Source: Caballeronia turbans (lineage in GTDB: Bacteria; Pseudomonadota; Gammaproteobacteria; Burkholderiales; Burkholderiaceae). Taken from it: 64,000 nucleotides of DNA. Below the pieces are notes generated by a model that had not been told where the DNA came from, searched no databases, and worked only from the letters and a program-made list of their open reading frames with translations. Both the position numbers and the translations under genes were made by a program. Shown here one piece after another: positions 8,283 through 16,748 of this stretch (positions are counted from its first letter, which is position 1; each line of letters begins with the position of its first letter). The stretch spans positions 466,052-530,051 of the forward strand of contig FCOD02000001.1 in NCBI GenBank assembly GCA_001544655.2, in the 5' to 3' direction.

Positions 8283-10529
8283 ATGTTGAGAAAGACGCCG
8301 CTTGCCGCGGCATTGGTAACTATTGTCGCGGCGCCCATGGCCGCGCCGCTGTACGCCCAAACCGCACCGCAAGCCGCACCGCAGAACGCTCCGTCGTCGC
8401 AAGTCGCGCAAGCGGCACCGCCCCAAGACGCTTCGGCCGTCACCGCCCCTGAAACCGCTGCCCTGCCGGCCGTCAAAGTAACGGGCCAGGCCGACACGCC
8501 GGATTTTCAGCCGGAAATGTCGAGCGTCGGCGCCAAGGTGCCGACTGCGCTGCGCGACATTCCGCAGGACGTCGTCGTGGTGCCGAAGGCGGTGCTGAAC
8601 TCGCAGGCGGTCAGCTCGTTCTCCGATGCGCTGCGCAACGTGCCGGGCGTCACGCTCGGCGCGGCCGAAGGCGGTCAGATCGGCAACAACATCAATCTGC
8701 GCGGGTTCTCGGCGCGCACGGACATTTATCTCGACGGTTTCCGCGATCGCGGCCAGTACTATCGCGACACCTTCAACCTCGAATCGATCGACGTGCTGTA
8801 CGGCCCGTCGTCGCTGTACTTCGGGCGCGGCTCGACGGGCGGCGTGATCAATCAGGTCAGCAAGCAGCCGAACCTGAAACCGCGCGCCGATGTCTCGCTG
8901 CAAGCGGGCACGCATGATCGCTATCGCACGACGGTCGACATCAACCAGCCGATGACGGACACTTCCGCGTTCCGCGTCAACGCGTTCGGCCAGTCGCTCG
9001 GCTCGACGCGCGACGAGATGATCAACAAGGACTTCGGCATCGCGCCCGAGGTGAAGTTCGGTATCGGCACGCCGACGCAAGTGACGCTCTCCGCGCTGAT
9101 CCAGCACAACCGCGATCAGCCCGACTACGGCATTCCGCCGTTGAACGGCCACCCGGCGCCCGTCGACACGAAGACGTTCTACGGCTTCACCGACGACCGC
9201 ACCATCCAGGACGTGCAGACGGTGAACGCGCGCGTGGAGCATCGCTTCGACAACATGTTCACGCTGCGCAACCAGACACAGTTCAGCCACTACAGCACCG
9301 AGGCGCGCGCGACCAATCCCGCGGCCGTGCTGACGGGGCCGCTTGGCACATCGCCCGCGCTCTCGAACGGCAACTACACGACGCTGCCGCTGTCGTCGCT
9401 CTTCGTGCGATTGCAGGGCAAGGACCGCAACATCAACGATCACTCGGTCTACAACACGACCGACATCCAGGGCAAGTTCGCGACGGGCTTTCTCAAGCAC
9501 GACATGCTCGCGGGCGTCGATCTCAGCCACGAAACGTACAGCAACCAGAGCTTCACGGCGACCACGCCGGGCCTGCCGTCGAACACGCTCGCGATCGTGC
9601 CGCTCGTCGATCCCGCCTACGTGCCGCGTCCGTCGAACTATCGCGAGGTGGCGACCAATCTCGCGGAGTCGAGCGCGAACGGCATCGGCGTCTATTTGAA
9701 CGACACGATCTCGATCGGCGAGCACTGGAAGTGGATCGGCGGCGTGCGCTGGGACCGCTACGAAGCAGCCATCAACAACTCGATCAACGCGCCGGGCTAT
9801 GCGACCCAGACGAACTACTTCACGAGCGTGCGCACCGGCGTCGTGTGGCAGCCGACGGACTGGCAGTCGTACTACGTGTCGTACGGCACGTCGTTCAATC
9901 CGTCGCTGGAGGCGCTCACGCTCACCAACGGCCAGCAGAACACGCCGCCGGAACACAACCGCTCGTATGAAATCGGTTCGAAGTGGGATCTGTTGAACGG
10001 CGGACTGTCGATCACGCAATCGCTCTTCAACATCGACAAGACCAACGCGCGCACGCTGACATCGACCGGCGAATACACGCTCGACGGCGACGTGCGCGTG
10101 CGGGGTTATCAACTGGGCGTTGCGGGCCACATCACGCGTCAATGGCAGATGTTCGGCGGCTACACGTACATGGACGGCACGGTGCAGAAGGCCTTCGACG
10201 GCACCACGGGCAACCAGCTCGCCAACACGCCGCATCACATGCTCACGCTGTGGACCACGTATGATTTCACGCCCGCATGGCAGGTGGGCGGCGGGCCGTC
10301 GTATGTGTCGTCGCGCTATGCGGCAAACAACAATCTGGTCCAGGTGGGCGGCTACGTGCGCTGGGACGTGATGGCCGCGTATCATCAGAAGCGCTACGAT
10401 ATCCAGTTCAACGTGCAGAACATGTTCGACAAGAAGTACTACGACGCCCTGATTCCGTCCGACGGCGGACGCGCGGTGCCGGGTCTTGGCCGCACGTTCA
10501 TCGCGACGTTGAATTACCGCTTCCGTTGA
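8283..10529 (+). CDS. TonB-dependent catecholate siderophore receptor (Fiu/PiuA-like)
   Basis: This 748-residue outer-membrane receptor has a signal peptide (residues 1-26), then an Ala/Gln/Pro-rich segment. The plug follows (about 80-190), with LRDIPQDVVVVP, the NINLRGF element, and VLYGPSSLYFGRGSTGGVIN. A 22-strand type barrel ends in ATLNYRFR. It imports ferric siderophores using TonB energy. I chose ATG 8283 for the GGGGAAA ribosome-binding site and the signal peptide; the open frame extends further upstream without meaning. The next gene encodes a PiuC/YbiX hydroxylase, the same pairing as fiu-ybiX in E. coli and piuA-piuC in Pseudomonas. This supports a catecholate (or catecholate-mimic) substrate. 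Fur regulation is likely. Confidence 0.92.
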   Translation: MLRKTPLAAALVTIVAAPMAAPLYAQTAPQAAPQNAPSSQVAQAAPPQDASAVTAPETAALPAVKVTGQADTPDFQPEMSSVGAKVPTALRDIPQDVVVVPKAVLNSQAVSSFSDALRNVPGVTLGAAEGGQIGNNINLRGFSARTDIYLDGFRDRGQYYRDTFNLESIDVLYGPSSLYFGRGSTGGVINQVSKQPNLKPRADVSLQAGTHDRYRTTVDINQPMTDTSAFRVNAFGQSLGSTRDEMINKDFGIAPEVKFGIGTPTQVTLSALIQHNRDQPDYGIPPLNGHPAPVDTKTFYGFTDDRTIQDVQTVNARVEHRFDNMFTLRNQTQFSHYSTEARATNPAAVLTGPLGTSPALSNGNYTTLPLSSLFVRLQGKDRNINDHSVYNTTDIQGKFATGFLKHDMLAGVDLSHETYSNQSFTATTPGLPSNTLAIVPLVDPAYVPRPSNYREVATNLAESSANGIGVYLNDTISIGEHWKWIGGVRWDRYEAAINNSINAPGYATQTNYFTSVRTGVVWQPTDWQSYYVSYGTSFNPSLEALTLTNGQQNTPPEHNRSYEIGSKWDLLNGGLSITQSLFNIDKTNARTLTSTGEYTLDGDVRVRGYQLGVAGHITRQWQMFGGYTYMDGTVQKAFDGTTGNQLANTPHHMLTLWTTYDFTPAWQVGGGPSYVSSRYAANNNLVQVGGYVRWDVMAAYHQKRYDIQFNVQNMFDKKYYDALIPSDGGRAVPGLGRTFIATLNYRFR

Positions 10530-10582
10530 TGTGAATGCGAGCGCGCCGTGATACGCGGCGCGCGTTCGCGAAGGCAATAACA

Positions 10583-11266
10583 ATGATCCTCTCGATACCG
10601 AACGTGCTGAGCCCTGAAGACGCGGCCACGATGCGCGCGCGCCTCGAAGTCAGCGACGCATGGGTCGATGGCCGCGCGACCGCGGGCTATCAGGGCGCGC
10701 CGGTCAAGCGCAACATGCAGATTGCGGAAGGCTCGCCGATCGCACTCGAAATGGGCGATGCGATCGTCGGCGCGCTCGAACGCCATCCGCTTTTCATCAG
10801 CGCGGTGCTGCCCAATCGCGTTTATCCGCCGCTCTTCAATCGCTATGAAGGCGGCATGCATTTCGGCAGTCATGTCGATGGCGCGATCCGCATCGTGCCC
10901 GGCCATGGCGCGCGCGTGCGCACCGATGTGTCCGTCACGCTGTTTCTCACGCCGCCCGACGAGTATGACGGCGGCGAGCTCATCATCGAAGATACCTATG
11001 GCGTTCAGGAAGTGAAGCTGCCCGCGGGCCATGCGATCGTCTATCCCGCGACGAGTCTTCATCAGGTGCGGCCCGTCACGCGGGGCGCGCGGGTATCGAG
11101 CTTCTTCTGGGCGCAAAGCCTCGTGCGCGACGACGCTCAACGCGCGCTGCTCTTCGATCTCGACAATTCCATTCAACGCCTGAACGCGACCAACGGCGAC
11201 GAAGCCGCCAAGCGCTCGCTCGTCGGCTGCTATCACAACCTGCTGCGCATGTGGAGCGATACGTGA
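10583..11266 (+). CDS. piuC: PKHD-type Fe(II)/2-oxoglutarate hydroxylase, PiuC/YbiX family
   Basis: This 227-residue protein is almost the same length as E. coli YbiX. The double-stranded beta-helix iron ligands are visible at His97 and Asp99 (SHVDG) and His160 (SLHQV), with the 2-oxoglutarate-binding Arg170. [14 protein letters not shown] is the family signature. It lies 53 bases after the TonB receptor gene and is probably co-transcribed with it. The substrate of the family is not firmly known; its constant linkage to catecholate receptors suggests a role in siderophore handling. The start is ATG 10583, preceded by AAGG. The gene converges on the next LysR gene with one base between the stops. 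Confidence 0.93.
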   Translation: MILSIPNVLSPEDAATMRARLEVSDAWVDGRATAGYQGAPVKRNMQIAEGSPIALEMGDAIVGALERHPLFISAVLPNRVYPPLFNRYEGGMHFGSHVDGAIRIVPGHGARVRTDVSVTLFLTPPDEYDGGELIIEDTYGVQEVKLPAGHAIVYPATSLHQVRPVTRGARVSSFFWAQSLVRDDAQRALLFDLDNSIQRLNATNGDEAAKRSLVGCYHNLLRMWSDT

Positions 11267-11267
11267 A

Positions 11268-12227
11268 TCACGCCACGCGCAGCACGTTCGAAGACGTCCG
11301 CCCGACCTCCGCGAGCAAGGCTTCGTCGCGCGCGATCACGTCCGGCAGATGCGCGCGCAGAAACTCGACCCACGTGCGCGTCTTCGCATCGACGAACTTG
11401 CGCGACGCATAGAGCGCATAGAGATTCGTGCGCTGCAACGTGTGATGCGGCAACACGCGCACGAGCGAGCCATCGCGCAGGCCCTCGATCGCCGCATAGA
11501 GCGGCAACATGCCGATGCCCATGCCTTCGCGGATCGCGACCACGAGCGATTCCGCGATGTTCACCTGCACCGTGCCGCTGATCTGCAACGTCTCGCGGCC
11601 CTCGGGCCCTTCGAGCGTCCATTCGCGCGCGGGAAACGCGGGCGTCTGCAAGGTGAGGCAATCGTGCTGCGCGAGATCGGCCGATACCTGCGGCGCGCCA
11701 CGCGAGGCGATATAGCCGGGCGACGCGCACAGAATGCTGAAGGTCGCGCCCAGCTTGTGCGAGATGACTTCCGAGTCCGACAACGCACCCGCCGACACGA
11801 CGGCCACGTCGCTGCTGCCTTCGAAGAGATCAGGCATGCGCTGCGACAGCGTGAGCTCGACTTTCACGTCGGGATACAGCGCGCGATATCGGGCGATGGC
11901 AGGCAGGATGTAATGCTGTCCGACGCTCGCGAAGCTGAACATGCGCAGCGTGCCCGACGGATGTTCATGCGCGCAGCTCGCTTCTTCTTCGGCGCCGTCG
12001 ATGTCCGCGAGAATCTGCCGCACGCGCTTCAGATAGCGCTCGCCCGCCGACGTGAGCGCGAGACGCCGCGTCGAGCGGTTCATGAGGCGCGTGCGCAAAT
12101 GGTCTTCGAGTTCGGAGACGGCGCGTGACATTGCGCCCGTTGTCGAGTTCATCGACTGTGCGGCAGCCGTAAAGCTGCCGGCTTCGATCACGCGGGTGAA
12201 GACCCGCATGTTCTGTAGGGTATCCAT
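11268..12227 (-). CDS. LysR-family transcriptional regulator (divergent from FUSC transporter)
   Basis: This 319-residue LysR protein has its HTH in residues 1-60 (FTRVIEAGSFTAAAQ, then LMNRSTRRLALT) and a periplasmic-binding-like effector domain after about residue 90. I start it at ATG 12227; a TTG codon just upstream would add one residue. It is divergent from the FUSC exporter gene across about 160 bases that hold two palindromes. This arrangement resembles AaeR-AaeB in enterobacteria, where the LysR protein activates an aromatic-acid exporter. Control of the FUSC gene is therefore a reasonable inference. Confidence 0.88.
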   Translation of the reverse strand: MDTLQNMRVFTRVIEAGSFTAAAQSMNSTTGAMSRAVSELEDHLRTRLMNRSTRRLALTSAGERYLKRVRQILADIDGAEEEASCAHEHPSGTLRMFSFASVGQHYILPAIARYRALYPDVKVELTLSQRMPDLFEGSSDVAVVSAGALSDSEVISHKLGATFSILCASPGYIASRGAPQVSADLAQHDCLTLQTPAFPAREWTLEGPEGRETLQISGTVQVNIAESLVVAIREGMGIGMLPLYAAIEGLRDGSLVRVLPHHTLQRTNLYALYASRKFVDAKTRTWVEFLRAHLPDVIARDEALLAEVGRTSSNVLRVA

Positions 12228-12289
12228 CAAACCGTAACAATGACATCGAAGGCGCTATTGTCCGCCTTCGCGCGCGAACGATTGTTGTC

Positions 12290-12316
12290 GAATCAGGAAA
12301 GAATGTTCCCTGATTC
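12290..12316. promoter_or_regulatory. Interrupted palindrome, candidate LysR-type operator
   Basis: The arms GAATCAGG (12290-12297) and CCTGATTC (12309-12316) are perfect inverted repeats separated by 11 bases. The site sits between the divergent LysR and FUSC starts. LysR proteins bind interrupted dyads, often with a T-N11-A core, so this is the best candidate binding site here. Function is inferred. Confidence 0.45.
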
Positions 12317-12328
12317 CCACATTAATCC

Positions 12329-12350
12329 GGCAAGGCACCTTGCCTACAAT
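12329..12350 (+). promoter_or_regulatory. Short palindrome abutting a putative -10 box for the FUSC gene
   Basis: GGCAAGG and CCTTGCC (12329-12344) form perfect 7-base arms around CA. TACAAT (12345-12350) follows directly and resembles a -10 box, with a weak TTAATC 17 bases upstream. If this promoter is used, transcription starts near 12357, which favours the ATG at 12388 over the one at 12361. Confidence 0.4.
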
Positions 12351-12387
12351 CGGCGCCTTCATGAGCAGGGGCATATCGGCGGACCGC

Positions 12388-14502
12388 ATGTCGTTTCTGG
12401 AAGCACGCTTGTCGACGCGCGACTGGTTCGCTACGGATGGACATGTCTGGCTGCATCTCGCGAAGACGCTGCTTGCCGCGTTCATTGCGATGGGCATCGC
12501 AATGCGTCTGGAATTGGCGCAGCCGCGCGTCGCGATGACGACTACCTTCGTGTTGATGCAGCCCTTCTCCGGCATGGTGCTCGCAAAGAGCGTCTATCGT
12601 TTCGCGGGCACGATGCTCGGCATGCTCGCCGCACTCGTTCTGGGCGCGGTGTTCGTGCAACAGGCGGAACTCTATGCGCTCGCGCTGACGATATGGGCCG
12701 CGTCCTGCACCGCGCTCGCGGTGCGCTACCGCCAGTTCCGCTGGTACGGCTTCGTGCTCGCGGGCTATACCGCCGCGCTGATCGGCGTTCCCGCCGTCAC
12801 CGATCCGAACGGCCTGCTGATCGCGACGCTCACGCGCGGCGCGGAAGTCATGCTCGGCATCGTGTGTTCGAGCGTGGTGAGCGCGCTCGTCTTTCCGCGC
12901 CATGCCAGCGCAACGCTCATGCGCTCGCTCGATGCGCGTCACGCGCAGTTCGCTCGATTCGCGGCCGACGTACTGTGCGGCCGTCTCTCGCGCCGCGCGC
13001 GAGATCGCCGTTTCGCGGATTTCGTCGATGAGATCGTAGGCTTCGAAGCGACGCGCGGCTTCGCTGCATACGAGTCGCCTACGATGCGCCAGCACAACGG
13101 CAAGCTCGCGCGACTGAACAGCGCCTTCATGGATGCGTGCGCGCGCCTGCATGCACTCGATCAGTCGATCAGGCGCCTGCACGCCAACGACGATACGCGA
13201 TGCGCACACGACGCACTCATGCCCTTCCTCGAAGAACTCGCGCGCCTCTTCGAACGCGCATCGCCGGACGTGCATCTGCAACGCTACAAGACGACGCTGC
13301 CGACGCGCCTGCGCGATGCGCAGCGCCGCCTTGCACACACCGACGATGCGACACAACTCGACTTCACGACGTCGGCGGAGCTTTTGTACCGCTTCATCGC
13401 CGATACGATCCGTTATGTATCGATCGCAAACGGCGAGCGCCTGAAAGATCGCTCCGCCTCGCGATATGAAGCAAAAACCAACGGCTTCGTACTTGCCGCG
13501 ACGTTCATGCGCACCGGCATCGTGATCGCCGCGACCGCGTGGTTCTGGATCGTCACGGCGTGGCCGAGCGGCGGCTATGCCGTGATCGGTGCGACGCTGG
13601 CCTGCGCATTGTCGTCGGCATCGGCGCGGCCGTCGAAGTTCATCGCGCAGATGGCCGCTGGCGTGGCGCTCGCGATGGTCACGGGCTACGTGTATCTATG
13701 TCACGTGTACCCCGCCATCGATGGCTTCCCGCTTCTGTGCGCGATGCTTGCGGCGCCGCTCGCGGCAGGCGCATTTCTCGCGATGCGCGCCGCCACCGCC
13801 GGATACGGCATCGGCTTTTGCGTGTTCTTCTGCCTGCTCGCCGCGCCCGACAACCGCATCGTCTACGATCCGGCACTACTGCTCAACAACGGCCTCGCGG
13901 TGCTCGTCGCGATGCTCGCGGCGGCCATCGCATGCGCGATCATCGTGCCGCCGCGCACGCCGTGGCTCGTCGGCAAGACGCTCGCGGAGCTGCGTGCGCA
14001 GGCCGCGCTCGCGTGCGAAGGCAAGCTCGCGGGGCTCGCCGAGCGCTTTCACTCGGGCACGCACGATCTGATGTCGCAGTTGCGCGGCGTGCTCACGCGG
14101 CGCTCGCGCGAGCATCGACATGCGCTCTCATGGATGCTCGTCACGCTCGAAGTCGGGCAAGCGACGATCGACTTGCGGCACGAAGCGCGTGCGCTGCATG
14201 CACAGCGTTTTCCCGATGCACTGCGCATCGCGTGGATCACCTCGCTCGCGCGCGTGTTGCGCGATATCGCCGTGCTGTTTCGCACGCCCGACAGCGCGAC
14301 GCTGCGTCGCGCGATCGGTTCGGTCGCAGCGTCGATCCTGATCGCGCAGAGCATGCTCGAATTCGCGCGCGCCGACCGCGATGCGCGCAACGGCATGCAG
14401 CGCGTGCTCGCGTGCCTGCACTTCATCCGCACCGCGCTTGTCGATTCCGATGCGCCTTTCGTTCCATCGCATGAAAAGGTGCCTTCCTGGCGAAGCGATT
14501 AA
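12388..14502 (+). CDS. FUSC-family membrane transporter (AaeB-like aromatic acid or toxic compound exporter)
   Basis: This protein of about 704 residues has the duplicated FUSC layout: an N-terminal block of about six membrane helices (starting LAKTLLAAFIAMGIAM), a long soluble region (about residues 180-370), a second block of helices (from about 375, TFMRTGIVIAATAWFW), and a C-terminal cytoplasmic domain. Members such as E. coli AaeB export hydroxylated aromatic acids; other relatives give resistance to fusaric acid. A divergent LysR gene and two palindromes in the gap suggest inducer-dependent control. The start is uncertain: ATG 12361 would add 9 residues. No separate AaeA/HlyD-type adaptor gene is adjacent. 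Confidence 0.85.
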   Translation: MSFLEARLSTRDWFATDGHVWLHLAKTLLAAFIAMGIAMRLELAQPRVAMTTTFVLMQPFSGMVLAKSVYRFAGTMLGMLAALVLGAVFVQQAELYALALTIWAASCTALAVRYRQFRWYGFVLAGYTAALIGVPAVTDPNGLLIATLTRGAEVMLGIVCSSVVSALVFPRHASATLMRSLDARHAQFARFAADVLCGRLSRRARDRRFADFVDEIVGFEATRGFAAYESPTMRQHNGKLARLNSAFMDACARLHALDQSIRRLHANDDTRCAHDALMPFLEELARLFERASPDVHLQRYKTTLPTRLRDAQRRLAHTDDATQLDFTTSAELLYRFIADTIRYVSIANGERLKDRSASRYEAKTNGFVLAATFMRTGIVIAATAWFWIVTAWPSGGYAVIGATLACALSSASARPSKFIAQMAAGVALAMVTGYVYLCHVYPAIDGFPLLCAMLAAPLAAGAFLAMRAATAGYGIGFCVFFCLLAAPDNRIVYDPALLLNNGLAVLVAMLAAAIACAIIVPPRTPWLVGKTLAELRAQAALACEGKLAGLAERFHSGTHDLMSQLRGVLTRRSREHRHALSWMLVTLEVGQATIDLRHEARALHAQRFPDALRIAWITSLARVLRDIAVLFRTPDSATLRRAIGSVAASILIAQSMLEFARADRDARNGMQRVLACLHFIRTALVDSDAPFVPSHEKVPSWRSD

Positions 14503-14655
14503 TTCACGGCATCGCGCGCCCTATAGTGGAGTCGGTTCAACGTCGGCGCGCTGATTTGCCGCACCGCTACGGCGGGTTGAAACGCTCGTACGTGCATCCG
14601 ACTAGACCAAGCGCAAAGTGACACGGCATTGGAACAATGTCTTTCAACGTTGCGA

Positions 14656-14684
14656 TTTCAACAGTAAAGCGCGCTACCTATAAT
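14656..14684 (+). promoter_or_regulatory. Putative sigma-70 promoter for the CoA-transferase gene
   Basis: A perfect TATAAT (14679-14684) lies 17 bases after TTTCAA (14656-14661), a weak -35 element. It is about 40 bases before ATG 14723 and there is no other gene between, so it most likely drives the CoA-transferase gene. Confidence 0.5.
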
Positions 14685-14722
14685 CGCCTTCGGTTAAACG
14701 AAGCTCTGGAAGATAGACGTCG

Positions 14723-16219
14723 ATGTACGAAGACCGTATTCGCTGTGCCGCATTGCGCGGGAAGATCACCTCGGCCGCCGAAGCGGCCCGACTCGTGCGC
14801 GACGGCATGATCGTCGGCGCAAGCGGCTTCACGCGCGCAGGCGACGCGAAGGCCGTGCCGCTCGAAATCGCGCGGCGCGCGCGCGAGGACAATGAACCGT
14901 TGCGCATCACGCTCATGACGGGCGCGTCGCTCGGACATGACACCGATCGCATCCTCACCGAAGCCGGCGTGCTCGCGCGCCGCCTGCCGTTTCAGGTCGA
15001 TACCACGTTGCGCCGCGCGATCAACCGCGGCGAGGTGATGTTCGTCGACCAGCACCTGTCCGAAACGGTCGAGCTGCTTCGCGCGAATCGCCTCGGCAAG
15101 CTCGATCTCGCGATCATCGAAGCCGCCGCGATCACGGAGACGGGCGGCATCGTGCCGACGACTTCCGTCGGCAATTCCGCGAGCTTCGCAATTCTTGCCG
15201 AACGCGTGATCGTCGAGATCAATCTGGCGCAGCCGGCCGCGCTCGAAGGCCTGCACGACATCTGGATTCCCGAGCGCCGGCCGCAGCGCGAGCCGCTTCC
15301 GATCGTAAGCCCGCAGGACAGAATCGGCGCCGCGGCCATCGAGATTCCACTCGACAAGATCGCCGCCATCGTCATCACCGACACGCCCGACAGCGCGTCC
15401 ACCGTATTGCCCGCCGACGAAGACACCGCTTTGATCGCCGGGCATCTGATCGAGTTCGTCCAGCATGAAGTCTCGCGCGGGCGCTTGCCGAAACAATTGC
15501 CGCCATTGCAGGCGGGCATCGGCACGATCGCGAATGCGGTGCTGTCGGGATTCGCGGCGTCGCCGTTCGAAGCATTGACGATCTATTCCGAAGTGCTGCA
15601 GGACTCGACCTTCGATCTGCTCGATTCCGGCAAGGCCGCGTTTGCATCGGGCGCGTCGGTCACGCTGTCCGCAGAGCGGCAGAAAAAGGTGTTCGGCGAT
15701 ATCGAACGCTATCGCGAACGGCTCGTGTTGCGGCCGCAGGAAGTGAGCAATCATCCTGAAGTCATCCGGCGTCTCGGTCTCATCGCGATCAACACGGCGC
15801 TCGAAGCCGACATCTACGGCAACGTGAATTCGACGCACGTCGGCGGCACGCACATGATGAACGGCATCGGCGGCTCGGGCGATTTCGCGCGCAATGCGGC
15901 CTACGCCGTGTTCGCAACGAAATCCGTCGCGAAGGACGGACGCATTTCGAGCATCGTGCCGATGGTGCCCCATTGCGATCACAACGAGCACGATGTCGAT
16001 ATCGTCGTGACCGAGCGCGGGCTTGCCAATCTCACCGGCCTCGCGCCACGCGAACGCGCCATGAGCGTGATCCAGAACTGCGCGCACCCGCTTTATCGCG
16101 AGCTGTTGCGCGACTATTACCGCGATGCAGCAGCGCTCGGTGGGCACACGCCGCATCGTCTCGACCAGGCATTTTCGTTTCACTCGCGCTTTGCGGCGAG
16201 CGGTTCGATGCTGCGCTGA
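14723..16219 (+). CDS. Succinyl-CoA:acetate CoA-transferase / acetyl-CoA hydrolase family protein
   Basis: This 498-residue enzyme belongs to the Cat1/AarC branch of CoA-transferases. The catalytic Glu is expected at residue 290 in TIYSEVLQDS, and the oxyanion/CoA loop GIGGSGDFARN is present in the C-terminal half. It exchanges CoA between succinyl-CoA or acetyl-CoA and acetate or succinate, helping with acetate detoxification or a modified TCA cycle. The length is normal for the family, and ATG 14723 follows a GGAAGA-type ribosome site. The gene appears monocistronic with its own promoter. Some family members are called acetyl-CoA hydrolases, and sequence alone does not exclude that activity. 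Confidence 0.9.
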   Translation: MYEDRIRCAALRGKITSAAEAARLVRDGMIVGASGFTRAGDAKAVPLEIARRAREDNEPLRITLMTGASLGHDTDRILTEAGVLARRLPFQVDTTLRRAINRGEVMFVDQHLSETVELLRANRLGKLDLAIIEAAAITETGGIVPTTSVGNSASFAILAERVIVEINLAQPAALEGLHDIWIPERRPQREPLPIVSPQDRIGAAAIEIPLDKIAAIVITDTPDSASTVLPADEDTALIAGHLIEFVQHEVSRGRLPKQLPPLQAGIGTIANAVLSGFAASPFEALTIYSEVLQDSTFDLLDSGKAAFASGASVTLSAERQKKVFGDIERYRERLVLRPQEVSNHPEVIRRLGLIAINTALEADIYGNVNSTHVGGTHMMNGIGGSGDFARNAAYAVFATKSVAKDGRISSIVPMVPHCDHNEHDVDIVVTERGLANLTGLAPRERAMSVIQNCAHPLYRELLRDYYRDAAALGGHTPHRLDQAFSFHSRFAASGSMLR

Positions 16220-16342
16220 AGCGTAGTCGCGCACGTTATGCTGCGCCGCGAAAGCGAATGCGGCGCGAGAACGAAGCCGTTACACGGCGTTTAGGCGCAC
16301 AATGGCGGGAGCCTGCTTGGGCTGGCGAACAGGAGGAGCATC

Positions 16343-16699
16343 ATGACCGCCATCACCTGGGTTCTTGCCGCCGATGGCAGCCGGGCCCGGATCTTCGAGA
16401 CGCAAGGATTGAAGCTGGACCTGCGGCAAGTCGAGGACCTCCGGAATACGGCTGCGCGCGTGGCGGAAACGGCAGAAAGCGACCGGGAAAAATTCGCGAG
16501 GACCGTCGCAGAGTATCTCGAACGAAGCCGCCTGCATCAACGATTCGATCGCCTGCGCCTCGCGGTCGAGCCGAGGTTTCTCGGCTTGTTGCGAAACCAT
16601 CTGAGCGGCGAAACGCTCAAGCTCGTCTACGAGGAAGTCAATAGCGACGTGTCGGGCACGGACACGCGCGGTATCGGCCGTCATCTGGACCGGCCCTGA
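16343..16699 (+). CDS. Host attachment family protein (Host_attach, baeRF-like)
   Basis: This 118-residue protein begins with TWVLAADGSRARIFE, the signature of the family annotated as 'protein required for attachment to host cells'. The fold is related to archaeal/eukaryotic release factor domain 2. The start ATG 16343 follows AGGAGGA. The family name comes from a plant-attachment phenotype in Agrobacterium; the biochemical role is unknown. The C-terminal part (LLRNHLSGETLKLVYEEVNSD) also fits. The gene stands alone and converges on the FAD oxidoreductase. Confidence 0.85.
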   Translation: MTAITWVLAADGSRARIFETQGLKLDLRQVEDLRNTAARVAETAESDREKFARTVAEYLERSRLHQRFDRLRLAVEPRFLGLLRNHLSGETLKLVYEEVNSDVSGTDTRGIGRHLDRP

Positions 16700-16714
16700 A
16701 CATTGCTCGTGGCA

Positions 16715-16739
16715 CGCCGTTTCCCGCAAAGAAACGGCG
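16715..16739. terminator. Hairpin between convergent genes, possible bidirectional terminator
   Basis: CGCCGTTTC (16715-16723) and GAAACGGCG (16731-16739) form a perfect 9-base stem with a 7-base loop in the 49-base gap between convergent stops. There is no following T-run on either strand, so it is only a weak intrinsic terminator candidate. Confidence 0.35.
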
Positions 16740-16748
16740 CGCCGCGCG

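Noticed and set aside
8127-10583. An 818-residue minus-strand open frame opposite the TonB receptor gene
   Set aside because: Antisense to a clear receptor gene; composition is Arg/Val/His-rich with no domain.
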